Counted from the first letter of the stretch, positions 34,363 through 46,600 are shown. The stretch: DNA of 64,000 bases from Histoplasma ohiense (GCA_017607445.1 JAEVHH010000001.1:62001-126000); one strand, 5' to 3'. A program made the numbers and translations. The notes: a model not told the origin generated them from the letters alone.

Positions 34363-37300
34363 CTAAAAAAATGTATTTGATTGAAGTTTGAGTGAGATTT
34401 GTGCTTCTAGTGTTTTTCAATTTAGAATTTGCACTTCTGATGTCTTTCAACTTGATGTTCATGCTTTTGACATTTGAAAGTATGTTGATTTTGTATTTAT
34501 CATTCATTTTCTTATTCAAGAAAGATTTCAAATGTCTGAGTGTTCAATATGTTTTCTTTCAGTTTTCATGTATCACCACTAGAACCCCAATCTGTCTATC
34601 TCACAAAATATTTCAGAGGTTTTTTTTTTGTTATTGTTTTTCAAGAATTTCTTCAACTTGATATTCTTCTTTGCTGTTGACAAGTTTCAGTTCTGATTCT
34701 GATAGAGCTCCATTTCTGCAGTTGTATGGCTTCAATAAAGATATATGAAATACAGAATGAATGCTTCTATATGAAAATGACAGTTCTAGTTTGTACACTT
34801 GTTTTTCAATGGTATTCAGAATCTTGAAGAGTCCAACATATTTATGATTGAGTTTGCAAATCAGGCACAGCAATTGAAGATTTTTTGCATTGAGCATGAT
34901 ATAGTCATCTATTTTAAATTGTTGAAGTTTATGTTTTGTATTGTAATAGATTTTCTGTGCTTGTCACATCTTTTGTAGATTCTCAATGAGTTTATGATGT
35001 GTTTCCTCAATATGTTTCACACAGCTAGCAGCATGTATGGCAACTGATTGTGATGATTTGCTGACATTAATTTTTAAATCAGATCAATATCCCATTAAGA
35101 CTTCTGCAGATGTCATTTCAGTAGAGACATGTTGAGAGATATTGTAAACAAACTGCATCAGTGATAGTCAGTGTGCTCAGTCATCTTGATGATAGTTGAT
35201 AAAACATTGAAGATAATGTTTCAAGATTTGATTTTGTCATTCTGTTTGATCATCTGTTTGAGGGTGAAAGGCTGTTGAAAGTTTCCAGCATGCGCCTAGT
35301 ATATAACAAAAGATGGATCAATAATGGCTTGTAAACAGCAAACCTTGATCAGATATATGGTTTTTGAGTACTTCATAAATTGTATAGAACTTGATATAAA
35401 TGATTTCTGCTAGTTCATCAGCTATAATGTTTTTGATGCAAGGAATATAGATTGTAAACTTGGTATATATATTCACAATCACTAAAATTGCATTGTAGAT
35501 TTGATGAAGAAATGTAGAGGCTGACAAGCCTGTAATAAAATTCATAGTAATGAATTCAAAAGAATTTGATGATAAGAAGATTGTACTCAATTTTCCATAT
35601 TATCTGTATCATTTTGACTTTACTCTTTGACAAGTATCACAATTGAATATATAATCTTTGATATCTCTGACTAGCTTATGTCAATAGTATTTATTCTGAA
35701 TGCTGTCTATGAACTTTTTTATATCAAAGTGACCCCTCTGTGGATCATCATGATTTGCACTGATAATTTCATCAATGAGTGTCTTTTGTTGAGGGACATA
35801 CATATGATCATCAGCATACAATATATCATTCTCAGAAATTGTCTATAGTATATTTTCAGTGACAGTCATACTCTTCTCTTTTATCTTCTTTCTTTGCTCA
35901 GCAGCAAAAGAATCAATCTTCTGTGTTTTACTCAGAAATAAGATGAAGGATTCAGACATTTCTGTATATACTGAGTCTTCAAGAATAGCCTTATTGACTG
36001 CAATCTGAGGCATATATTGCTCAACACACATCAGAGAGAAAGAGTTTACACAAAAGATAGAAGACATCAATATATGAAGCATTTTTCACTCATTAAAAGA
36101 AGCATTTTGCTCATTAGAGATCTGTGCACAGACTACATCAGAAGAAATATCATTTTGAAAAGAAGTATCAGCTTCTCAGTCTAGTCTAACTCCATGTTTC
36201 AGCTTCTGTTGCAGAGTAGATAATATAGTTTGATCATTATAGATCTCACTGTAGTTTGCATGATGACTGAGCTCATCAGCTGAATTCTTTGATTCAGAGT
36301 GATGCAGTAATACAAAATTATAAGTAGATAAAGCTTTCACTCATCTGATCTGATATCTGTTCAGTTTCTTAGTCATCATAAAGTACTGCAGATTGGCATG
36401 ATCAGATCAGACTTGAATTGAATACTGACTTCTCTTCAGATAGTGTCTTCAATTCTTAAATGCTGCTACAATAGTCAAGAATTCTTTATCATGAGTATCA
36501 TAACACATTTCTGCATCAATCAACTTTCTTGATCAAAAGACAACTGAATGTCAGTGCTTATCATTCTGCAACTGTTACAGAATAACAGCAACTGCAAAAG
36601 TGAATGCATCAGATTCAATCTGAATACACTGAGCTGAGTCAAAATGAGCTAATAGAGAAGCACATATAAAGTGTGATTTGAGCTCATTGAAAGCACTTTG
36701 AGTATCTTCTGTTTACATAAAAGTGGCTTTTCTTTTCCTCTTCTTGCTCTCTTTTGTAAGTTCAAATAATGAGGCTGCAATAGAGGAGAAAGACTTAATA
36801 AATTGCTGATAGAAATTAGCAAAGCTCAAGAAGAATTGAACCTCTTTAATTGATTTAGATGTAGGCCATTCCACAATAGTGGAGACTCTGTCTGACTTCA
36901 TCTCAACATCATTTGTATCTATAACAAACCTCAGAAATGAGATCTTGTCCACTTCAAATTCACACTTAGAGAGTTTTACAAATAGATTCACATGCTTGAG
37001 ATGTTCTAGCATCTTAGTAACATACACTTTATATTTCTGCTTTGAATTGGAGAATATGAGAATGTTGTTCAAATAGACAACACAACATATATCCAATAAA
37101 TCAGACAAGACATTGTTAATGTATGCTTGAAATGTTGCTGAAGTATTAGCTAGTTCAAATGGCATAACTACATATTCAAAATATTCATATCTTATTCTAA
37201 AGGCTGTCTTCCAATGATCTTTTGCTGCTATAAATATGCAGTGGTAGGCATCTTGAAGGTCCAGCTTAGTGAATATCTTGACTTTTGAAAGTCTATCAAG

Positions 37301-38241
37301 TAATTCACTTATTAGAGATAGAGGGTATTGATTCTTGATGATGATTCAATTTAATCCTTGATAGTCTACACAAAAACAGAGTTCATCATCTTTTTTGAGA
37401 ATAAAGAGAATCAGTGCATCAGCTGAGCTACTGAATGATTATATTCATTCTTTATTTAATACATTTTTTAAATATTCTCTTAGAGTAGTTAACTCAGTTT
37501 CAGAGAGATTGTATATTGACATAAATAAAGATTGCACATCAGGCTCAAGATCTATGCAGTGTTTCATTTCTTCTGATTTTTTCACACTTATAGCAGCTTC
37601 TTCTGAGAAGATATGTGTGTATGACATGACATAATTGGGTAGACTGATTGGCAAGTCTGAATATACAGCTGAGAATATATATGAAGCATGCTTTGAGTCT
37701 TTTGAATGTTCTGTAGATAATACTACAAGCATTTCTACTCTAGCTTCTGTGAGAACTTCAGCTAGAATATTTTGTTCAGAAATAATTTGAGACTATTGTT
37801 CATCTTCAGAGCTTCTAAAGAAGAATTGTTCATCTGATCAATCTATAAGAGAATTTGTTTGTCTTAATCAAGGAAATTCTAATACAAGACTGTAGTTCTT
37901 CATCTTCATCATATGAAAGAAATGAGATGTCTGCTGTGCATTACTCTTGTGATCAGTGACAGTAGTTGCAATGTTATACTCTTCAAAGAAGTGTATTATG
38001 CATCCATCAATCAACTTGATTATTTTGATTTTGCAGTGAGCAGTTTCTAGATTGTGATTCTTTGCTCAAAATTCATTGACACAGTTCACTTCTGATTCAG
38101 AGTCTACTAGTGCAAGCATTTTTTGCAGATTCTTAGATGTAGTGAGTTTCACTGTGACAATGAAGCTTAAGATGTTTTTGTATCAACTTTCTGTGCTTAT
38201 GACTGTCATTGCAAGCTGAATGATATATCTTAAGTGTTTTT
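34363..38241 (-). pseudogene. pol: Gypsy-1 pol, copy A, decayed
   Basis: The polyprotein is entered by -1 frameshift from gag. From 5' (high coordinate): a protease region; RT with the linker YNLSETELTTLREYLKNVL, MPFELANTSATFQAY, and the catalytic box YLNN at 37064-37075 where copy B keeps YLDD, so both Asp are lost; RNase H near 36300-36700; integrase core near 35320-35590 (IVNIYTKF where Asp is expected, then SDQGLLFTSHY); and a C-terminal chromodomain starting EYQVEEILEKQ near 34630, where a poly-A length change shifts the frame. Stops are overwhelmingly TGA. Confidence 0.92.
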
Positions 38242-39561
38242 TGAGTTCTTTGAGTTCTTTGTGTCTTTTGTATCAGATTTCAAGTCAGACTTGATGTTTT
38301 TGAATTCATCTTTGAATCATTTGAAACATGAATCAATGATATGTTCTGATCACTTGCAATAACAGCAATATTTTGATCAGATGGAGTCATCAGACTTTGT
38401 AGTGTCATTCCATCTGCATTTGTTTTGTGATCTATTATCAGCATTATTTCTGTTGTTAAAGCTTTGAGTGGGGTTTTTGAAATTTGACTTCTCTTTAAGC
38501 TTCTTCTGTCTCTCTGACAGATTCAATTCTGTCATTGCAAGTTTATGTAGAGTGGCATTATAGCTTAACTCTTTCAATTTGATTGCATATTTATTGAATT
38601 CTCAGTGAATGAAAGATAGAACTTTCATATAGAGGTGTGATTTCTGATGATATTCACTATAAGAATGCTGTAGATGCTCTTCAATTGATTGTAAGTGTGA
38701 AACAAATTGTTGAACTGTCTGATCTTCTTGTTGCTCTGTTTTTCAGTACTGTCTATCAGCATCTTGAAAACTTTTATCTGAATTGATGACTTGACATTGC
38801 ATTCAACTAACAAATTCTTCCCATGGTGACAAAGTCTGCATATCATGTGTATGTTGATATCAACATTGTTGCATCTCAACATTGAAATGAGTAACAGCTT
38901 TGATGATCTTTCAATGGTTGTGTTTGTTGTAGTAATCAAGATCACTGACATGAAAAGTGATAGCAGCTGTAACAAAGTTTTTGAATTCTTTCATACTTTG
39001 ATCTCAGAACTTTTCCACATCTCTTCAAGAAGAATGATCATTCATATCAGAATCTCAAAGTTCTAATTACCAAAGTGGTATCTGACTATATCTTCCACTG
39101 ACAGTAGTCACAGTGCTTTTCACTAAGATGTTGAGTGTTTGTAGTGTGGTTTCTGATGATCTGAGAATACTGATGATGTTATCACAGTTATCATTCATAC
39201 TAGTTGCATCTCTACTGTGGTTTGAATGCACTTCTAGTGTATTTCAGATGACTGGAATTGTTTCATTCATTTCTTGTAGTAAAGTGTTGCACTGCTGTTG
39301 AAGTTCTCACAATTCTTTCTCAGTCTGTAATTTTTTGATTCTTCTGATCACAGCTATCTTCTCAGCTTCAATTGCACTGAGATCTTCAGAGAAGATATCC
39401 TCTTCTGAACTATGCTCAGAGTTCAATTCTATAGAGAAAGGTGATGCTTGTTGCACACTTTCAGTGGCAGGAGTGCATATTTCATGGTTTTCTTCCATGA
39501 TGTTTGTTGCTTCAGATTCAGCAATAGCATGAGTACAGTGGATGCTGCAGATAGAGGTCAT
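38230..39561 (-). pseudogene. gag: Gypsy-1 gag, copy A, decayed
   Basis: 1332 nt from ATG to TAA, the same length as in copies B and C. Acidic N-terminal half (SEHSSEEDIFSEDLSAIEAE), a coiled-coil stretch (RIKKLQTEKEL), a central capsid-like region with readable ELSYNATLHKLAMTELNLSE, then a CCHC knuckle C-X2-C-X4-H-X4-C (CCYCK-SEHIID-C) near 38335-38376. In-frame TGA codons break it repeatedly. It ends TCA AAA AAC ACT TAA, the -1 slippery site two codons before the stop. Confidence 0.9.
38236..38242 (-). promoter_or_regulatory. -1 ribosomal frameshift heptamer, Gypsy-1 copy A
   Basis: A_AAA_AAC in the gag frame, exactly the X_XXY_YYZ form, two codons before the gag TAA. Pol lies in the -1 frame. 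Copies B and C have A_AAA_AAT at the same place. Confidence 0.8.
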
Positions 39562-39608
39562 GACTATTACTCAACAGACTGTCTCTCAAAGATTGAGCAA
39601 TTAAAAAC

Positions 39609-39874
39609 TGTGAGGTGTAGTGACAGTGTGAAGAGTAACAATAGAAGATAGTTTATAGTGTAGTGAAGATAATAGTAATATATTGTAGAGTAATATAGTA
39701 TAGTAGTGTAATGTAGCATAGCTAATCACTAAGGAAGAAAAGAAAGAGAAAGAAGATGTGCGAAATACATACATTGATATATATATACATATAGAAATAG
39801 TGGTAGCGAGAGTATAATGGAAAGAGGTAAGAATAAGCGAAGATAATAAGGAAATAATAAATGAGTGCATTACA
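39609..39874 (-). repeat. 5' LTR of Gypsy-1 copy A
   Basis: 266 bp. The segment next to it on the internal side reads CAGTTTTTAATTGCTCAATC in element orientation. It is not complementary to the LTR and does not start with TGG, so the primer type is unclear. Confidence 0.93.
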
Positions 39875-40344
39875 TTACATCTGTTTTCACATGATATCAT
39901 ACACTCAAAAAGTGTGATCAATGTTGTCTTCACAGCAACTTGGAGAGCATTGAGAGCAGAATGCTGAAAGTAATACTTCTCTCCATCAATCTTTCAGACA
40001 AGACATGTAAACACAGTTTTGAAGAAAATGAGATTCTCAGACTTCTGATAATAATGAATCTCATGAATAGTTTCTACTTTCATATCAGTATCTAGCATTA
40101 TCAAAAAGTGTTACTTTGAATTTCATACTCTGCTTATTCACTTTTTTCATACAAGGGTGGGGGTTGTGCATCTTTCACACAGCATGATGAGTATTGAGAT
40201 GCTGTTTGTGATGATGAGCTCAGACTGCTTTCCACTCCACCACTCACTGCTCATATACTGTCTTGTGGAAAGCAGCAGTTGTTGGCATTGCCCTCTGATG
40301 AGAGATATTCTTATCACAGACCATTTTTTTCATTGAAGAGGGGA
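39875..40344 (-). pseudogene. Histone H3-like gene, main fragment, interrupted by Gypsy-1 copy A
   Basis: From about 40098 downward the frame reads TIHEIHYYQKSENLIFF, then TVFTCLV-KI, YYFQHSALNALQVAVKT and LITLFEC. These align in order with the H3 histone fold (ALREIRRYQKS, QRLVREI, RFQSSAVMALQEA, LVGLFED), with the loop between helices about three residues shorter. A single TGA lies in the frame. Upstream, in another frame, an ATG at about 40341 opens a basic, His/Lys-rich stretch that could be a variable N-terminal tail joined by an intron or frameshift. The C-terminal part continues at 32418. Divergence is high, as in centromeric or other variant H3. It could be a decayed host variant or cargo of the surrounding hAT sequence. 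Confidence 0.68.
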
Positions 40345-41099
40345 GAGAAATTGAGAAGTGAGAGGAGAGAAATCAAGAAGTGAGAGAAGATGAATGCAGA
40401 GAATAGATGTGTAGATTTCAGAGAGAGAAGAACAGAGACTTGTGATGATGAATTTACTAGATAGAATCAATTAATCAATCAGTATTCATTTGCAGAAAAC
40501 ATTGAGATATTCATATTGCTTTTAATAGTTAACATACTGCTGTGGAATTATGATGGGTTAGAGAGAGAAGAGAGAAAGAACAAAGAAAAAGAAAAACATG
40601 TGTGAATGTTAAACTGAGAGATTGTATATACAAATAATCTCTATAGCAACAAAGAAACATCTCATCTGCATTCAGCCATAATATAACTTGCAGAGTGCAT
40701 GCAGTATGTGATATCAATAAATAACACAAAAATGCAAACAGTGTTGCTATGAGACATGTAATTTCTCATAACATATAGAAATAGATTTTCTTTTTTCTTG
40801 AATTCTTTGATATATCTCTGTTCTTCCCATCACATTTCTGTGTGGATAGTAACTTATAAAAAGAATATATTATTTTCTTTAGAAATCTTTATTATCACAA
40901 TTAGAATATATTTCTCTCTCTCTCTTCTGCTGAAAATATATCTGCTCTTCTCTTCAAGAAACATTTGGTGGCTCTGTGTATCATCAAGACACATAAACAT
41001 CATCATCATCTTGAGAAGAAAGAGAAAGAATCCTTCAAGTGGGAAGAGACTGACTGTAAGATACATCATATTGTCTTGAAAAAACTCTGTAATGAAGTA
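40345..41099. other. Region between H3-like gene and coiled-coil ORF, no gene assigned
   Basis: Purine-rich upstream part (repeated GAGAGAA), then 40530-41080 with pyrimidine runs. A motif ATACTGCTGTGGAATTATGATGG near 40537 recalls the start of Copia-type LTRs, and a weak echo occurs near 49492, but I could not define two ends or a target duplication. It may hold divergent promoters. Confidence 0.4.
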
Positions 41100-41770
41100 G
41101 ATTGATAATGATTTTGAGTAATGCTTCTGTTGAAATTTGACTAATATTATGAAAGAAATGATGCTGATGGCTTAATGTGTGAGAAGTTGGAGAAGAAAGC
41201 AGTGGAGTTGCTCATATAGCAGCACTGAAATCAGAAGTGCTCATGAAAATGATTTGAGATCAAGATGAAGAGAGAGAGAGCTGAGAAGATGACAGCTGTG
41301 AAAAAATGCTGTCAGAAGAAGATTGAAGATGTGTTTGTCTGCAAGGCAAAAAAGTTCAAACTGATAGATTGTATTTTGAATATATTCATTGATAATGCTT
41401 TTTGATAATGATTCTGTTGTCTAATTGATTAGCAGGCTTCTGAAGAGAATCAGAGCATTGAGATCTTGTTTAGATCTCATATATGCTCAATGATTCAGAA
41501 TATTGAGAAGACAGCATTGTTTTCTGAGTATACTAATTTACTTGCTGCAGAAGTAGAATCTGAGACAGCAGATCAGAAGATGCAGAACTTTAGAGCTTAA
41601 ATGAATCTGATAAAAAAAGAGAAGAATTCTTTCTCATCTGAGAAGATAGCTGAGAAGAGTTTTGAGATGATTGTTTTCTTGAATGAGAAGAAGAAGAAGA
41701 GGAAGAAGAAGAAAGAGAAGAATTGAATTGTGAAGAATGAAGAAAAAGAGAAAGAGAAGAAGAAGAAGAA
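41100..41770 (+). pseudogene. Lys/Glu-rich coiled-coil-like ORF, split by Gypsy-1 copy B (continues 49209-49248)
   Basis: A coherent frame from about 41140: EKLEKKAVELL, KMKRERAEKMTAVKKCCQ, KKIEDVFVCKAKKFKLID, then after a probable intron ending in GATTAGCAG (about 41433) QASEENQSIEILFRSH, SMIQNIEKTALFSEYTNLLA and a run of Lys/Glu. With copy B removed the frame reads on at 49209 as KKKKVEEEEEMI and stops at TAA 49246-49248. Stops are TGA/TAG/TAA in a few places. Heptad-like charged helices suggest a coiled coil and the Lys-rich end suggests nuclear targeting or RNA/DNA binding. No family recognised. Confidence 0.5.
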
Positions 41771-42043
41771 TGTGAGATGTAGTAACAGTGTGAAGAGTAA
41801 CAGTAGAAGATAGTTTATAGCATAGTGGAGATAATAGTAATATATTGTAGAGTGTAATATAGTATAGTAGCATAACATAGCATAGTGTAGCTAATCACTA
41901 AGAAAGAAAAGAAAGAGAAAGAAGATGTGCGAAATACATACATCGATATATATATACATATAGAAATAGCAGTAGCAAGAGTATAATGAAAAGAGATAAG
42001 AATAAGTGAAGATAATAAGGAAATAATAAATGAGTGCATTACA
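41771..42043 (-). repeat. 3' LTR of Gypsy-1 copy B
   Basis: 273 bp, followed internally by the purine tract read as AAAAAAGAGGGGCAAT on the element strand (42044-42059). Confidence 0.93.
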
Positions 42044-42396
42044 ATTGCCCCTCTTTTTTATAAGAGCTGCCCTCAGCAATTGTATAGATTGCTTGCTAGT
42101 AGATAATTGCATTCCCATCCACTTGTTGATAGCAGTATATCGATCGCGTCCCCTAGATAGCTTGTATACATGTTGTTATCGATTTCCTAATGAGGTGGAA
42201 TTGATGGATTCTTTGGTTGCCAGGGGTTGTGTGCAGAGAAGCAAAAAGAATTTCTTTCCCCTTGAAGATTTCTCTTCTCTTTTAACTTGATCATCATCAA
42301 AGCTCCTTTCTTGCCCCTCCTGCTGCAATTTCTCATTCCCAAAAAAATTTTTAAATTTTTATATCATTGTTCTCCCTCCCCCTCTCTTTTATTGAA

Positions 42397-43293
42397 ATGA
42401 GCTTCCTCAGTTATCCCAATTTTAAGTAAGTTGTTTCTTGGGTGCTTATCACATATTATTGTTGGTATTCCTTGTCAGTGGTGTTATTAGTGTGGTCATG
42501 TGTGCCACTAGCTTATTTCTGTATAGCATCATTCACTGTTCACTTGTTATATTGCCCTAAGTTTAGCCCTAATCACATGACACACAACAGTCAGATTCCG
42601 TGTGAACATTGTGTCTCTAGATTTGAAGACATTGATTTTTGATGTGTGCTGGAGTCAAATGCTCAGAAGTGTTGTGAGGCTTGTGTCTCTGCAGAGAAAT
42701 TCTGCAAACTCATGAGTAATCCTCTTTAATTCTTGTTTTCTTTTTCTTTTTCTTCAGCAATGTTGATATACTGATAATGATGCTAGATGTGTGATACACC
42801 TCTTCTGAGGTGCATCATGTGTGGGCAAGTGTTTATTTTTGCAGAGGTGGCAGCTGAGAAGGATATGATCAATCACAAAAGTTGCCTTTGTTGTTTAGTT
42901 AAATGATTGGACACACCTCGCCTGGCAATGCTGTCTGCTCAGAGCAGAGCAGAGGTGAATACTCTATAATCCCAGCACCGGGCAGCAGCTGAGTCTGCAG
43001 GGGTGCAGATTTTGAAGACTGTGATTGTGTCTGATTCTTCCAGAATGAAGATGTTAGAGGAAGAGAAGGATGTGGAGGAGGGGATTTTGAAAGTGATGAG
43101 CTTCAGAGACTCTGTAGTGGAGAGGTTGATTGAGAAGAGATTGATGGAGGAGAAATTGGCTGAAGAGTTGATGAAGAAGATTGTGAAGATACTGATGACT
43201 GCAGCAGTGTCTGTGATACCTGCTTTCTTTGTCAATTTGTCACTGGCATTGATGGAGCAGGGGGAGAGGGTGCTTCAGACAGTGGAGAAATGA
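42397..43293 (+). pseudogene. Antisense ORF of Gypsy-1 copy B, Zn2Cys6-like cysteine motif
   Basis: Counterpart of the copy A antisense ORF. ATGAGCTTCCTCAG is followed by a GTAAGT donor near 42427 and a TTGTCAG acceptor near 42477. The cysteine cluster near 42600-42705 reads PCEHCVSRFEDIDF-C, then CCEACVSAEKFC: C-X2-C-X10-C-X9-C-X2-C-X6-C with all six Cys kept in both copies. A T-rich second intron ends TTCTTCAG near 42758. The C-terminal part begins AEVAAEKDMINHKS near 42845 and ends with a Glu/Lys-rich helix. Few stops (TGA, TAA). The protein could be a DNA-binding regulator encoded by the transposon; this is inference from the motif only. Confidence 0.58.
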
Positions 43294-43682
43294 GAGAAAA
43301 AGATGAGAAGAAATATCTTTCTTCATCAGATATACTGAAGAATGAGTAGATTGATGAGAGAGAGAAGATGTGAGAAGATAAATGTGTTGTGAGATAGACA
43401 TTTGTCTATACCTCTGTATTCAAAATGAGTGTCTGTAATATATGAGTACCAGAAGGAGTATTGAGTGAGGATGACAGAGAGAAGAAATGAGAGAAATGAT
43501 GAAAGAAAGAAGAGAAAGTGAGAGATGGGAGATGAGATGAGAGTGGATGAACTGAGAGTCTTTAGACTTTTCTTAGAATCCATTTTCTTTGTTTTTTTCT
43601 TGCTTGTATGTTTTATTTTTTGTATTTATTATATCTAAATTGAATTTTTTTTCTTTTTTCTCTTTTCTCTGATAAAATCCTT

Positions 43683-46600
43683 CTAAAAAGAATGTATTTG
43701 ATTGAAGTTTGAGTGAGATTTGCACTTCTAGTATTTTTTGATTTAAGATTTGTGCTTCTGATGTCTTTCAACTTGAAGTTCACACTTTTGATGTTTGAGA
43801 GTATGTTGATTTTGTATTTGTTGTTCATTTTCTTGTTCAAGGAAGATTTTGAATGTCTGAGTGTTCAATATGTTTTCTTTCAGTTCTCATGTATCATCAC
43901 TAGAACCCCAACCTGTTCATCTCATAAGATATTTCAGAGGTTTGTTTTTTTGTTGTTGTTTTTCAAGAATTTCTTCAATTTGATATTCTTCTTCACTGTT
44001 GACAAGTTTCAGTTCTGGTTCTGATAGAGCTCCATTTCTGCAGTTGTATGGCTCCAATAAAGATATATGGAATACAGAATGGATGCTTCTATATGAAGGT
44101 GACAGTTCTAGTTTGTACACTTGTTTTTCAATGGTATTCAGAATCTTGAAGAGTCCAACATATTTATGATTGAGTTTGTGAACCAGGCACAGCAATTGGA
44201 GATTTTTTGCATTGAGCATGATATAGTCATCTATTTTAAATTGTTGAGGCTTATGTTTTGCATTGTAATAGGTTTTCTGTGCTTGTTGTGTCTTTTGTAG
44301 ATTCTCAATGAGCTTATGGTGTGTTTCCTCAATATGTTTCGCGCAGCTAGCAGCATGTATGGCGACTGATTGTGGTGGTTTGCTGACATTAATTTTCAAA
44401 TCAGATCAATATCCCATTAAGGCTTCTGCAGATGTCATTTCAGTAGAGGCATGTTGAGAGATATTGTAAACAAACTGCACTAGCAGTAGTCAGCATGCTC
44501 AGTCATCTTGATGATAGTTGGTAAAGCATCAGAGATAATGTTTCAAGATTTGATTTTGTCATTCTGTTTGGCCATCTGTTTGAGGGTGAAAGGCTGTTGA
44601 AAGTTTCCAGCATACACCTAGCATATAACAAAAGATGGATCAATAATGGCTTGTAAACAGCAATTCTCAATTGAATATATGGTTTTTGAGTACTCTGTAA
44701 ATTGTATAGAACTTGATATAAATAATTTCCACTAGTTCATCAGCTGTAATGTTTTTGATGCAAGGAATATAGATTATAAACTTGGTATATATATCCACAA
44801 TCACTAAAATTGCATTGTAGATTTGGTGGAGAAATGTAGAGGCTGACAAGCCTGTAATAAAATCCATAGTAATGGACTCAAAAGAATTTGATGATAAGAG
44901 AATTGTACTCAATTCTCCATATTGTCTGTGCTGTTTTGGCTTTACTCTTTGACAAGTATCACAAGTGGATATATAATCTTTGACATCTCTGACTAGCTCA
45001 TGTCAATAGTATTTGTTCTGAATGCTGTCTATAAACTTTTTTATACCAAAGTGACCCTTCTGCAGATCATCATGGTTTGCACTGATAATTTCATCAATGA
45101 GTGCCTTTTGTTAAGGGACATATACACAACCATCAGCATGCAATATATCATTCTCAGAAATTGTTCATAGCATATTTTCAGCAACAGTCATATTCTTCTC
45201 TTTTATCTTCTTTCTTTACTCAGCAGCAAAAGAATCAATCTTCTGTGCTTTACTCAGAAATAAGATGAAGGATTCAGACATTTCTGTGTATGCTGAGTCC
45301 TCAAGAATAGCCTTATTGACTGCAATCCAGGACATATATTGCTCAACACACAACAGAGAGAAAGAGTTTACACAAGAGATAGAAGACATCAACATATGAA
45401 GCACTTTTCACTCATTAAAAGAAGCATTTTGCTCATTAGAGATCCATGCACAGACTACATCAGAAGAAATATTATTTTGAAAAGAAGTATCAGCTTCTCA
45501 GTCTAGTCTAATTCCATGTTTCAGCTTCTGTTGCAGAGTAGATAATATAGTTTGACCATTATAGACCTCACTGTAGTCTGTGTGATGACTGAGCCCATCA
45601 GCTGGATTCTTTGATTCAGAGTGGTGCAGTAATACAAAATCATAAGCAGATAAAGCTTCCATTCATCTGATCTGATATCTGTTCAGTTTCTTAGTCATCA
45701 TAAAGTACTGCAGATTGGCATGATCAGATCAGACTTGAATTGAATACTGACTTCTCTTCAGATAGTGTCTTCAATTCTTAAATGCTGCTACAATAGTCAA
45801 GAGTTCTTTATCATGAGTATCATAACACATTTCCACATCAATCAACTTTTTTGATCAGAAGGCAACTGGATGCCGGTGCTCATCATTCTGCAACTGTGAC
45901 AGAATAGCAGTGACTGCAAAAGTGGATGCATCAGATTCAATCTGAATACACTGAGCTGGGTCAAAATGAGCTAATAGAGAAGCACACATAAAGTGTGATT
46001 TGAGCTCATTGAAAGCACTTTGAGTATTTTCTGTTCATATAAAAGTGGCTTTTCTTTCCCTCTTCTTGCTTCCTTTTGTAAGTTCAAATAATGAGGCTGC
46101 AATAGAGGAGAAAGACTTAATAAATTGCTGATAGAAATTAGCAAAGCTCAAGAAGGATTGAACCTCTTTAATTGATTTAGAGATAGATCATTTCACAATA
46201 GTGGAAACTCTGTCTGACTTCATCTCAACATCATTTGTATCTATAACAAATCTCAGAAACAAGACTTTGTCCACTTCAAATTCACACTTAGAGAGTTTTG
46301 CAAATAGATTCACACACTCAAGACATTCTAGCACCTTAGTAACATGCACTTTATGTTCCTGCTTTGAATTGGAGAATATGAGAATGTCGTCCAAATAGAC
46401 AATACAACATATATTCAACAAATCAGACAAGGCATTGTTAATGTATGCTTGGAATGTCACTGAAGTATTAGCTAGTTCAAATGATATAACTACATATTCA
46501 AAATGTTCATATCTTGTTCTAAAGGCTGTCTTTCAACAGTCTTTTGTCACTATAAGTATGCAGTGATAGGCATCTTGAAGGTCCAGCTTAGTGAATATCT

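Larger units (their letters stand above)
32424..39874 (-). mobile_element. Ty3/Gypsy chromovirus Gypsy-1, copy A, complete but decayed
   Basis: Two 266-bp LTRs, total 7451 bp. The element reads on the minus strand: gag, -1 frameshift, protease-RT-RNase H-integrase-chromodomain, then an extra ORF on the opposite strand before the 3' LTR. The purine tract AAAAAAGAGGGGCAAT abuts the 3' LTR (read on the minus strand at 32690-32705). Flanks TTATA (32419-32423) and TTACA (39875-39879) are a target duplication with one C/T change. The insertion interrupts a histone H3-like gene. Many TGA/TAG codons and a lost RT active site make it inactive. Confidence 0.94.

Noticed and set aside
38625..38975. 116-codon ORF on the minus strand (also at 47947 and 54319) as a separate gene
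   Set aside because: It lies in another frame inside gag. The gag frame is supported by equal length and the motifs on both sides in three copies.
39601..39933. Membrane-protein-like ORFs recurring at 32419, 39601, 41815, 48975 and 53431
   Set aside because: Each is the Gypsy-1 LTR read in element orientation; the recurrence reflects the repeat, not a gene family.
40530..41080. Possible solo Copia-type LTR beginning near ATACTGCTGTGGAATT
   Set aside because: Only a loose resemblance; I could not find a matching end, a target duplication or a primer site, and the echo at 49492 is too short.
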